DNA of 64,000 bases, from contig JAIXOL010000009.1 of NCBI GenBank assembly GCA_027486845.1, positions 1 through 64,000 of the forward strand, given 5' to 3'. Positions 44,440-52,481 of the stretch are shown in pieces. A program made the position numbers and the translations under genes. Numbering within the stretch: position 1 is the stretch's first letter; the number at the start of each line of letters is the position of its first letter. The DNA is from Cytophagaceae bacterium (GTDB lineage Bacteria; Bacteroidota; Bacteroidia; Cytophagales; Spirosomataceae). The notes beneath the pieces are model-generated. The model was not told the origin of the DNA and searched no databases. It worked only from the letters and a program-made list of their open reading frames with translations.

Positions 44440-45837
44440 ATGCCAACCTACAACCAAATCAAACGTCAAATAGATTTGAATCTTTTTGCTGAATTAATGC
44501 TTCGGAATGAACTAAAGGCTTTGCCAAGTATTATTCACGAAAACGAATATATTGATGCCTCAGTGCATGGCTATTGGAATACTCGTCATGTTTTGCTTTT
44601 GGCTACTACTCAACGCATTTTATTGGTCGATAGCGATAATTATGGCGATGTTGAAGTGATTGAATTTCCTTATGATCAGACAGTTACGGTGCGTTGTCCA
44701 TCGGCTGACTCGGTAGTTTTTGGTACAGCCGAACGCAAGGTTAAAGTGGATAATACACTCGAAGAATACATTACGACTTTTTATTCTGTTGTGAAAGATA
44801 AATTGGCAGGAAAAGAACCCAAACTGTATCGTGAAAGAAATATTTACTCACAAGACAAACAAATTGGTGAGCCTTTACCGCAAACGAGTAATCCATTTCA
44901 TGTAATATTACGAGGGTTTGATGGGCTTTCAAAAATGATAGTTCCTCAGGCCGAAGAAAATAAACAACAGTCGCTCAGCGAAGATTCTCAAGCTATTGTA
45001 CAAGGAAAAAAACAATCAACCGAACCAGAAAAGACCTTGGATGAACTTTTGGCGGAATTGAACGCTTTGGTTGGTTTAGAGAATGTAAAAGAAGAAGTGA
45101 AGAGTTTGGTAAATGTGCTAAAAATTGAAAAAATTAGAAAAGAACAAGGCATTGCTCTGCCAAAACGCTCCTTGCACATGGTTTTTCACGGAAACCCTGG
45201 CACGGGAAAAACAACTATCGCACGACTTTTAGCCAAGATTTTCAAGGCTTTAGGCTTTTTGAGTAAAGGACAATTATACGAAACCGACCGTAGCGGTTTG
45301 GTAGCAGGTTATACTGGTCAGACTTCGCTGAAAGTGCGTGAGGTTTGTCAGAAAGCAATGGGAGGGATTTTGTTTATCGACGAAGCCTACGCCCTCAATA
45401 CTGAAGATACTTATGGCCCCGAAGCCGTCAATACGATTGTGAAATTTATGGAAGATAATCGTGATGACTTTGTGGTAATTGTGGCTGGCTATGAAGAAAA
45501 AATGACTGAGTTTATTAATTCAAACCCTGGTTTGCATTCAAGATTCAATAAATACATTGCTTTCAAAGATTATACACCTGAGGAATTGGTTGATATTTTT
45601 TTATTGCAAACGGCCAAAGTGCAACTGAAAGTTGATGAGGATGCACAAGAAAAAGTCTATAAACTATTCAAGAAACTCTACGATGAACGAGATGCTTCTT
45701 TCGGAAACGGTCGTCTAGCTCGCAATATTTTCGAGAAAACTTACGAAAAACAAGCCAATCGCCTTGTGAATGAAGGCATCGAAAAAGCCGATATTAGCTT
45801 GATTAAAGAGGGAGATATTCCTGTGATGGATTCGTAG
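44440..45837 (+). CDS. AAA+ ATPase (CbbX/SpoVK-like) with N-terminal PH-like domain
   Basis: A 465-residue protein. Residues 10-125 look like a bacterial PH-type beta domain (VLLLATTQRILLVDSDNYGD). A linker follows, then one AAA+ module of the CbbX/SpoVK group: LVGLENVKEEVKSLV, Walker A HGNPGTGKTTIAR (about 249-261), VAGYTGQTSLKVREV (pore region), Walker B ILFIDEAYAL, then the sensor/arginine-finger region GLHSRFNKYIAF. The substrate is unknown: CbbX remodels Rubisco, but relatives serve other complexes. It is divergent from hemN. Confidence 0.85.
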   Translation: MPTYNQIKRQIDLNLFAELMLRNELKALPSIIHENEYIDASVHGYWNTRHVLLLATTQRILLVDSDNYGDVEVIEFPYDQTVTVRCPSADSVVFGTAERKVKVDNTLEEYITTFYSVVKDKLAGKEPKLYRERNIYSQDKQIGEPLPQTSNPFHVILRGFDGLSKMIVPQAEENKQQSLSEDSQAIVQGKKQSTEPEKTLDELLAELNALVGLENVKEEVKSLVNVLKIEKIRKEQGIALPKRSLHMVFHGNPGTGKTTIARLLAKIFKALGFLSKGQLYETDRSGLVAGYTGQTSLKVREVCQKAMGGILFIDEAYALNTEDTYGPEAVNTIVKFMEDNRDDFVVIVAGYEEKMTEFINSNPGLHSRFNKYIAFKDYTPEELVDIFLLQTAKVQLKVDEDAQEKVYKLFKKLYDERDASFGNGRLARNIFEKTYEKQANRLVNEGIEKADISLIKEGDIPVMDS

Positions 45838-45865
45838 GAACGTTCAAGCTGGAGTTCTTACGAGT

Positions 45866-47395
45866 TTATAATTCTTCAATATTTTTCAAATAAATTTCAG
45901 CTTGTTCTAAAACTTCATTTCGTTGTTGTTCAGGCATTTTATTAAGTGTTACGTAAGCCATGCCAATACGTGGATTTCGTTGAAGTTTTGTACGATTTCT
46001 TTCATAAAAATGCCAGTAAAGCGAATTGAACGGACAAGATTTATGACCAACTTTTTTGCTTTTATCATAAAAACATGAGCCGCAATAATCACTCATTTTG
46101 TCAATATAATTGGCTGAGGCAGCGTAGGGCTTTGAACCAACAATACCGCCATCTGCATATTGGCTCATACCACGAGTATTCGTAATTTCGACCCATTCAA
46201 TGGCATCAATATATATACCCAAATACCACTCGTCAACTTCATCGGGGTTTATTCCCGCTAACAAGCAAAAATTCCCAATAATCATCAAACGCTGAATATG
46301 GTGAGCATAAGCCAGATTTAATGATTGCCCAATGGCATGTTTCATACAATTCATTTTGGTGCGGCCAGTCCAAAAGAAATCGGGGAGTTTTTCTTGATGT
46401 TCAAAAAAGTTAAGGTTTTGAAAATCAGGCATTTTATTCCAATAAATACCTCTCATATATTCTCGCCAACCGATAATCTGCCTTACAAAGCCCTCGATTT
46501 GAGCAATTGAAATACTATCTTGATTTTGTTGCCAATGTTCAACCGCTCGTTCTACTACTTCTAAAGGCGAAAGTAATTTTATATTCATCGAAAACGATAA
46601 TCGTGAATGGTAAATCGACCAATATTGCATAGCCATGGCGTCTTCATATATGCCAAAATTCGGCAAACAGTTTTTTACAAAGAACTCTAATAATTGTAAA
46701 GATTCCTGCCGAGTTACTGGCCAAAAAAAGTTCTTGGCATTTACGCTACCAATGGTCTTGATTTCTTGGTTTTGTACAAGTTCAAAAATTTCAGAAACAT
46801 CTCGGCAGAAAACCAAAGGTTCAATTGGTCGGTGGTCTTTTGGTAGTTTTTTGCGGTTGTCGGCGTCGTAGTTCCACTGACCCGTTAGTGGTTCGTTTCC
46901 ATCCATCAGAATATCGTATTTTTTTCGCATCCTACGGTAGAAACTTTCCATCAAAAAAGTCTTTTTTCCTTTAAAAAACTCACCTATTTCTTTTCTTTGG
47001 CTTAAGAAATGCTCGGTATCAAAGATTTTTGTGGCAATACTGAGCGTAGCTGAAAAAGCCTTTAATTGCTCATCAAGGCGATATTCGTCAGGTAATTGAT
47101 ATTCAAATTGTGCAACTTTATTTTGCTCAATAAGCCACGCAAGATTTTGAATAAGTGATTGCCTATTTTGCTTATCGTCAAGACGTAAATAGATTATTTG
47201 ATGCCCTTGATTTTCAAGGTTTTGTGCAAATAAACGCATAGCCGAAAAAAAGCCAATTACTTTCTGTATATGATGTTTAACGTAGTCAGTTTCCTGCCTC
47301 ATTTCCATCATTACGTATAAAGTATTACTGTTTTTTTCTTGAAACCAAGAATGATTATGATTGAGTTGGTCACCTAATATTAGTCGAAGAACCAT
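45866..47395 (-). CDS. Cryptochrome/photolyase-related protein of the FeS-containing class
   Basis: A 509-residue protein of the FeS bacterial cryptochrome/photolyase class (PhrB-like). It starts LRLILGDQLNHNHSWFQ, the N-terminal antenna-domain signature. The FAD region includes GFVRQIIGWREYMRGIYW. Near the C-terminus are GGIVGSKPYAASANYI and CGSCFYDKSKKVGHKSCPFN, giving cysteines for the 4Fe-4S cluster; a further Cys (FCLLAGINP) supplies the fourth. PhrB-type enzymes repair (6-4) photoproducts with light. It is convergent with the AAA+ gene. Confidence 0.88.
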   Translation of the reverse strand: MVLRLILGDQLNHNHSWFQEKNSNTLYVMMEMRQETDYVKHHIQKVIGFFSAMRLFAQNLENQGHQIIYLRLDDKQNRQSLIQNLAWLIEQNKVAQFEYQLPDEYRLDEQLKAFSATLSIATKIFDTEHFLSQRKEIGEFFKGKKTFLMESFYRRMRKKYDILMDGNEPLTGQWNYDADNRKKLPKDHRPIEPLVFCRDVSEIFELVQNQEIKTIGSVNAKNFFWPVTRQESLQLLEFFVKNCLPNFGIYEDAMAMQYWSIYHSRLSFSMNIKLLSPLEVVERAVEHWQQNQDSISIAQIEGFVRQIIGWREYMRGIYWNKMPDFQNLNFFEHQEKLPDFFWTGRTKMNCMKHAIGQSLNLAYAHHIQRLMIIGNFCLLAGINPDEVDEWYLGIYIDAIEWVEITNTRGMSQYADGGIVGSKPYAASANYIDKMSDYCGSCFYDKSKKVGHKSCPFNSLYWHFYERNRTKLQRNPRIGMAYVTLNKMPEQQRNEVLEQAEIYLKNIEEL

Positions 47396-47458
47396 GAAAG
47401 TTTTTTTCGTAAATGTTTCATGGTTTAACTAACTATGAGCTTATTTGTTTAGTTGGGA

Positions 47459-48166
47459 CTATACTAATCCCTCCGGATTTGGAATGAAATTCAAAAATGA
47501 ATCTGAATGTTTTTTATACTTTTCGGTATCAAGTGCATATAAAAAAGCCCCTTTTTTAGAGAAACCTTTTTGTTTTTCTTTAAGCTTAATCAAAAGCCCA
47601 GTTGAAAGAATTTTTCGGCTAAAATTCCGTTTATCGAAATTGCTACCATAAATTGCTTCGTATAAATTTAATATTTGCGGAATCGTAAATTTTTCGGGCA
47701 TTAATTCAAAACCAAGCGGGTGAAAAGCTGCCTTATAACGCAAACGTTCGATAGCAATGTTTATCATTTCTCGATGATCGAAGAGCAATTCGGGCAAGTC
47801 TTGCATTGAAAACCACTTTGCATGGTGCGTATCCGAAATTTTGGTTTCATAATCCTTTACATTCACCAAAGCATAATATGCAATCGCAACTGTCCTTTCA
47901 ACGGGGTCACGGCTCGGGTCGCCAAAGGCATTGAGTTGTTCTAAAAAAATGCCTGAAACACCCGTAAGTTCAAACAAAATTCGCTCAGCTGCTTGGTCGA
48001 GGCTTTCATTTGGTTTTAGCCAGCCACCCATTAACGACCATGTATCGAGGTCGGTCTGAACGCCACGTTTTACCAATAAAAGCTTTAATTCTTCGCCATC
48101 AAAACCAAAAATAATGGAGTCAAGTGCGACCAAACATTTGGTTTGTTGTTTATAAAGTTCTAACAT
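47459..48166 (-). CDS. NrtR-like regulator: Nudix domain plus winged helix
   Basis: A 235-residue protein. Residues 10-150 form a Nudix domain (LLLVKRGVQTDLDTWSLMGG). The box GGWLKPNESLDQAAERILFE-LTG lacks the second acidic metal ligands, as in NrtR regulators that sense ADP-ribose rather than cut it. Residues 155-225 form a winged helix (FTIPQILNLYEAIYGSNFDK, NFSRKIL). NrtR proteins control NAD metabolism or sugar use. It is divergent from the ABC ATPase gene, and a palindrome lies between the two. Confidence 0.82.
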   Translation of the reverse strand: MLELYKQQTKCLVALDSIIFGFDGEELKLLLVKRGVQTDLDTWSLMGGWLKPNESLDQAAERILFELTGVSGIFLEQLNAFGDPSRDPVERTVAIAYYALVNVKDYETKISDTHHAKWFSMQDLPELLFDHREMINIAIERLRYKAAFHPLGFELMPEKFTIPQILNLYEAIYGSNFDKRNFSRKILSTGLLIKLKEKQKGFSKKGAFLYALDTEKYKKHSDSFLNFIPNPEGLV

Positions 48167-48181
48167 TTAGAGTTTTATAGA

Positions 48182-48213
48182 TTATAATTGTAGGTCGGTG
48201 TCATGAATTATAA
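48182..48213. promoter_or_regulatory. Candidate operator between the NrtR-like and ABC ATPase genes
   Basis: TTATAATT (48182-48189) and its inverted copy AATTATAA (48206-48213), 16 bases apart, centred in the divergent gap. It is AT-only and short, so it could be chance; the position suits autoregulation. Confidence 0.3.
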
Positions 48214-48297
48214 GCAATATAAGGAAGTAGCCATCCATGCACAACAAAAGTAGGTATTTTCTCTAAAAAACTTGTATTTTTACACAAAAAAGCCTAA

Positions 48298-49314
48298 ATG
48301 TCATTACTCAAAATCAATAATTTATACAAGTCTTTCGAGGGAGTAAAGGCAGTTAATGATATTTCAATCACCCTTGAAAAAGGTAAAATTTTAGCGATTT
48401 TGGGTGAAAGTGGTTCAGGGAAAACAACACTTTTACATCTAATTGCAGCACTTTACGAAGCTGATTCTGGAACATTAACGCTTGATAATGAACGTATTAC
48501 GCCGCCTTCTGAAAAACTGATTGCTGGTCACCCAGATATTAAGTTGGTTAGGCAAGATTATGGGCTTTTTCCGAATATGTCAATCCGTGCAAATATTGCT
48601 TACGAGTTGCGTTATTACGAAGAAAATTATCGAAATGAACGTGTAGATAAACTCCTTGATATTAGCGGCTTAGCTCATGTGCAGTATCATTTACCCAGAC
48701 AAGTTTCGGGTGGCGAACAGCAGCGAGCAACTATCGTAAAAGCTATTGCCGAAGAACCAAAATTGCTACTACTCGATGAACCTTTTAGTCATTTAGATGC
48801 AGTTAACAAGCGTCGGTTAAAGAACGAAGTCTTAGGTCTCATAAAAGCCGAAGAAGTAAGTTGTATTTTCGTAACACACGATGTAGCCGATGCCTACGCA
48901 ATGGCCGATGAATTATTAATCATGCAAAATGGAAGTACGTTACAATTAGGCTCACCCGAAGAAATCTATCGAAATCCAATCAATAATTATGTAGCTGAGA
49001 TTACAGGGGAGGTTTCTTTGAGTTCTGAGTTAGGAACTGTTGACAGTGCGGTTTTGAGGTTTGAATTAGGGCAAGCACAACTCAGAACCGAACGGCGAAC
49101 CGCTTTAAACTCAGAACTCAGAACTTTTCTCCGACCCTCTCAAATTCGTGTTTCTGAAAAATCTGAATTAAAAGCTCTTATACAAAAAATCAAATTTCTG
49201 GGAGCTTATTACGAAGTCATTTTACAAGTAGAGGATTTCAATCTGAAAATGTATAGTTTTGAAAAACTATGTATTGGCGAAGAAATAGGTATTGAAATCA
49301 GACAATTTGATTAA
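48298..49314 (+). CDS. ABC transporter ATP-binding protein
   Basis: A 338-residue ABC ATPase. Walker A is GESGSGKTTLL (residues 37-47), the Q-loop LVRQDYGLF, the signature VSGGEQQRATIVKAI, Walker B LLLLDEPFSHLD and the switch FVTHD. A C-terminal region of about 100 residues suggests a regulatory TOBE-like domain (FLRPSQIRVSE), as in importers of the Fbp/Pot type. No permease or binding-protein gene is nearby, so the partner is unknown. Residues about 241-276 look like low-complexity inserted sequence (ELSSELGT, NSELRTF) encoded by the heptamer repeat at 49020-49124. Confidence 0.85.
   Translation: MSLLKINNLYKSFEGVKAVNDISITLEKGKILAILGESGSGKTTLLHLIAALYEADSGTLTLDNERITPPSEKLIAGHPDIKLVRQDYGLFPNMSIRANIAYELRYYEENYRNERVDKLLDISGLAHVQYHLPRQVSGGEQQRATIVKAIAEEPKLLLLDEPFSHLDAVNKRRLKNEVLGLIKAEEVSCIFVTHDVADAYAMADELLIMQNGSTLQLGSPEEIYRNPINNYVAEITGEVSLSSELGTVDSAVLRFELGQAQLRTERRTALNSELRTFLRPSQIRVSEKSELKALIQKIKFLGAYYEVILQVEDFNLKMYSFEKLCIGEEIGIEIRQFD
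49020..49124. repeat. Heptamer-rich inverted repeat inside the ABC ATPase gene
   Basis: GAGTTCTGAGTT (49020-49031) and its exact inverted copy AACTCAGAACTC (49108-49119) flank a 76-base middle; additional copies of AACTCAGAAC occur at 49079-49088. The same heptamer builds the hairpin at 16653-16733. The reading frame of the gene stays open across it. Confidence 0.65.
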
Positions 49315-49704
49315 TTTAAACTTATGTTTATTGTATCTCAATAGTGTCTATTTTAACCAAAAAACGATTACTATTTTAAGTTAAAATATCTTGTAAGGTA
49401 GTTTTTAATAGATAAAAAATCTATTCTTAAAAACCAAAGCAGATATTTTCTGTAAACGTTGAATAAAATTTAGATAAAAATTTATTCTTATTCTTTGGTT
49501 TTGTTTGGCTAAATTCCCAACTTTGTATCAGTATCAAGAATTTCTAATTAATTTTAGAAAACCAACCGAGTCGAAACGCTACGGTGGACAAAAGATGCGG
49601 GCTATTCTTAAGTCAAAAATGTTTTTGTTTTTCTCTTCAAAAAGCCTGTTTCAAATTCTTGAAAACTACTTAATCTTTTAAAATCATTAAAAAACATAGC
49701 ATTT
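49315..49704 (+). promoter_or_regulatory. Long metK upstream region with possible structured leader
   Basis: A 390-base gap without a gene. CAACTTTG near 49519-49526 resembles a -7 element, which would leave a leader of about 170 bases. Within it are TTTCTAA/TTAGAAA (near 49541-49560), the GC-richer CCAACCG / CGGTGG pairing (49563-49587) and GGGCT (49599-49603), which could pair with AGCCT (49642-49646). The position in front of metK invites a riboswitch, but I cannot match it to a known SAM-binding class. Confidence 0.35.
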
Positions 49705-50982
49705 ATGCCTTATTTATTCACTTCTGAATCGGTATCAGAAGGCCACCCAGATAAAGTATCGGATCAAATATCAGATGCCCTCATTGATAATTTCATGGCG
49801 TTTGACCCTTCTTCTAAAGTAGCTTGTGAAACTTTGGTAACAACTGGTTTAGTAGTTTTGGCAGGAGAAGTAAAAACACAAACTTATCTTGACGTTCAAG
49901 CAATTGCTCGTGAGGTAATCCGTAAAATTGGTTATACTAAGTCGGAGTATATGTTTGAGGCTAATTCTTGCGGAATTATCTCGGCCATTCACGACCAATC
50001 GGCTGACATCAACCAAGGTGTTGATAGAGTTACGGCTGATGATTTCGAATCAAAAGCAAATGCTCAAGGTGCGGGTGACCAAGGTATGATGTTTGGTTAT
50101 GCCACTCGTGAAACCGACAATTATATGCCATTGGCTTTGGATTTAGCTCACGCAATTTTGCAAGAAATGTCATATATTCGTAATAATGAGCCAAGTTTGA
50201 TTCCTTATTTACGTCCAGATGCAAAATCTCAGGTAACAATCGAATATTCTGACGATAACGTTCCACAACGAATTGATACAATAGTAGTTTCTACACAACA
50301 CGATGATTTTGCTGCTGACGAAGAAATGTTGGCGAAAATCAAGGCTGATGTTATCAATATCGTTATCCCACGTGTACAAGCCAAGTTGAAAGCTGATTTA
50401 CAAGCTTTATTCAACGACCAAATCACATACCACATCAACCCAACTGGTAAATTTGTAATCGGTGGACCACACGGAGATACAGGTTTGACAGGTCGAAAAA
50501 TCATCGTTGATACTTACGGTGGCAAAGGTGCTCACGGTGGTGGTGCTTTCTCTGGAAAAGACCCATCAAAAGTTGACCGTTCGGCAGCTTATGCAACTCG
50601 ACACGTAGCTAAAAACTTAGTAGCGGCTGGTCTTTGCGACGAAGTACTTGTACAAGTTTCTTACGCTATCGGCGTAGCAAAACCATGTGGTTTGTTTATT
50701 GATACTTACGGAACTGCCAAAGTTGATATGACTGACGGAGAAATCGCTCAAAAAGTAGCTGAAATCTTTGATATGCGTCCGTACGCGATTGAGCAACGTT
50801 TAAAATTACGAAACCCAATTTATTCAGAAACAGCTGCTTATGGCCACATGGGTCGTAAAAACGAAATCGTAACAAAAACTTTCAAAGGGCCAGATGGCAA
50901 AATCGTTACGAAAGAAGTAGAACTTTTCACTTGGGAGAAACTTGACTACGTTGATGCTGTAAAAGCAAAATTTGGTCTATAA
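49705..50982 (+). CDS. metK: S-adenosylmethionine synthetase
   Basis: A 425-residue enzyme making S-adenosylmethionine from methionine and ATP. Signature segments are [20 protein letters not shown] (ATP site, residues 6-25), [13 protein letters not shown] (the GAGDQG hexapeptide), [20 protein letters not shown] and [19 protein letters not shown] (the P-loop-like block). The size is slightly longer than E. coli MetK (384), as is usual in Bacteroidota. It is followed at once by a terminator, so it is monocistronic. Confidence 0.97.
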   Translation: MPYLFTSESVSEGHPDKVSDQISDALIDNFMAFDPSSKVACETLVTTGLVVLAGEVKTQTYLDVQAIAREVIRKIGYTKSEYMFEANSCGIISAIHDQSADINQGVDRVTADDFESKANAQGAGDQGMMFGYATRETDNYMPLALDLAHAILQEMSYIRNNEPSLIPYLRPDAKSQVTIEYSDDNVPQRIDTIVVSTQHDDFAADEEMLAKIKADVINIVIPRVQAKLKADLQALFNDQITYHINPTGKFVIGGPHGDTGLTGRKIIVDTYGGKGAHGGGAFSGKDPSKVDRSAAYATRHVAKNLVAAGLCDEVLVQVSYAIGVAKPCGLFIDTYGTAKVDMTDGEIAQKVAEIFDMRPYAIEQRLKLRNPIYSETAAYGHMGRKNEIVTKTFKGPDGKIVTKEVELFTWEKLDYVDAVKAKFGL

Positions 50983-51001
50983 TTTTTTGAGTTTAAGATA
51001 G

Positions 51002-51034
51002 AAAAACGGAGGTCGAAAGGCTTCCGTTTTTTGA
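51002..51034 (+). terminator. Intrinsic terminator of metK
   Basis: AAAAACGGAGG (51002-51012) pairs with CTTCCGTTTTTT (51021-51032) with one mismatch and a short loop, and ends in a T run, 20 bases past the metK stop. Confidence 0.8.
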
Positions 51035-51144
51035 TTGTGGTAGTACAAGTTTTTAAATGTGATTTGTTATTAAAACATTCTACCAAAACACATCACTCAA
51101 TTTGAAAAAGAATGAGTAATTTCGCAGAAAAAATATCAATTTGA

Positions 51145-52341
51145 ATGAAACTCAACAAACAAAATAGATTTATTGTACTGAGTATTTTTTGTCTGTTATC
51201 GCTTTCGACAATGGCTCAGATTGCTAAACCTGCAACCGTTCCTCAAACCTCTATACCACCACCATCAAAACCAACCGTTTATGCAATCATTGAGCAAGTG
51301 CGAAAAAAATATGCTCCCGATAAACGAGTAGCTTTATTTCAAGCCGAACTCGACTCTAACCGAATTCTGGGAAAAACCAATTTGCCCGCAGCAAAGAAAG
51401 ATTTGTTAAATCGCTTAAAATCAAATGGTTATAATTTGCTTGATGCCGTAAAATTATTGCCCGATAACGACCTGCTCGAAAATCGAAATTACGGCATTGC
51501 CAATATTTCGGTATTAAATTTACGCAGCCAACCCAAAGAGTCTGCCGAATTGGCTTCGCAAGCACTGCTCGGAACGCCTTTGAAAGTGCTTGATAGAGAG
51601 CGAAATTGGTACATGATTCAAACCCCCGATAATTACATTGGGTGGGCTGATGGCTCGACTTTCGCTCGTATTACTCAATATCAATTCGACTTTTATCAAG
51701 CCAATAAATTTTTGATGTTTGCCAAGCCTTATGGTTTTTCTTATGCCAAAGCCGATGAAAATTCTCAGACCATTTCTGACCTTACTTGGGGAAATCTTTT
51801 GGCCGTAAAAGACACACTTCAAGACTTTTATGAAGTTATTTATCCCGACGGTCGAAATGCTTTTATCTTAAAAAAAGAAGTTACCGGACACCAAGAATGG
51901 AAGCAATCGGTCACGGCTTCTGAGCAAAACTTGGTCAATGCGGCTTTCAAAATGCAAGGTTTACCTTATTTATGGGGCGGAACTTCATGGAAGGGCGTTG
52001 ATTGTAGCGGTTTTACTCGAATGATTTATCAATCTAATGGAATTCTATTGCCTCGAGATGCTTCACAGCAAGTTTGGTCAGGGGCAGAAGTAGCTTTTGA
52101 TAGCCTTCAAGTAGGAGATTTGCTGTTTTTTGGCGAAAAAGCTACGACCGAAAAATCAGAACGTGTCGTACATGTAGGTATGTGGTTGGGCAATAAAGAA
52201 TTTATTCATTCATCGGGCATGGTAAAAATTAGTAGTTTTGATGAGTGTATGCCACGCTATGATGCCCATAATGCAGGTCGATATTTAAGAGCAAGACGTA
52301 TTTTAGGAACAGATAAAGGAATAGTTTCTTTAAAAAAATAA
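51145..52341 (+). CDS. SH3 and NlpC/P60 (C40) cell-wall hydrolase, exported
   Basis: A 398-residue protein with a signal peptide (FIVLSIFCLLSLSTMAQ). The middle has bacterial SH3-like domains (SVLNLRSQPKESAELASQAL, about residues 117-175). The C-terminal NlpC/P60 domain (about 270-385) has the catalytic Cys in KGVDCSGFTRMIYQSNG and the His in VVHVGMWLGN. Such enzymes cut the D-Glu-to-diaminopimelate bond in peptidoglycan stem peptides, acting in the periplasm. The domain order matches the YkfC-type enzymes that recycle murein peptides. Confidence 0.9.
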   Translation: MKLNKQNRFIVLSIFCLLSLSTMAQIAKPATVPQTSIPPPSKPTVYAIIEQVRKKYAPDKRVALFQAELDSNRILGKTNLPAAKKDLLNRLKSNGYNLLDAVKLLPDNDLLENRNYGIANISVLNLRSQPKESAELASQALLGTPLKVLDRERNWYMIQTPDNYIGWADGSTFARITQYQFDFYQANKFLMFAKPYGFSYAKADENSQTISDLTWGNLLAVKDTLQDFYEVIYPDGRNAFILKKEVTGHQEWKQSVTASEQNLVNAAFKMQGLPYLWGGTSWKGVDCSGFTRMIYQSNGILLPRDASQQVWSGAEVAFDSLQVGDLLFFGEKATTEKSERVVHVGMWLGNKEFIHSSGMVKISSFDECMPRYDAHNAGRYLRARRILGTDKGIVSLKK

Positions 52342-52481
52342 ATTTATCTAACGAACTCCCAGTTCGCCATTACTATTCCAGTTGGCTCATTAAATTTAAA
52401 ACAAACCAAAGATATTTGTCAAACTTGCACTTATTGCATAAATTCGTACTTTCTTAAAAATATTCAACTAATTATATAAAA

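Noticed and set aside
49561-49610. Known SAM riboswitch upstream of metK
   Set aside because: I could not align the segment to the SAM-I or SAM-II core; only a generic structured leader is reported.
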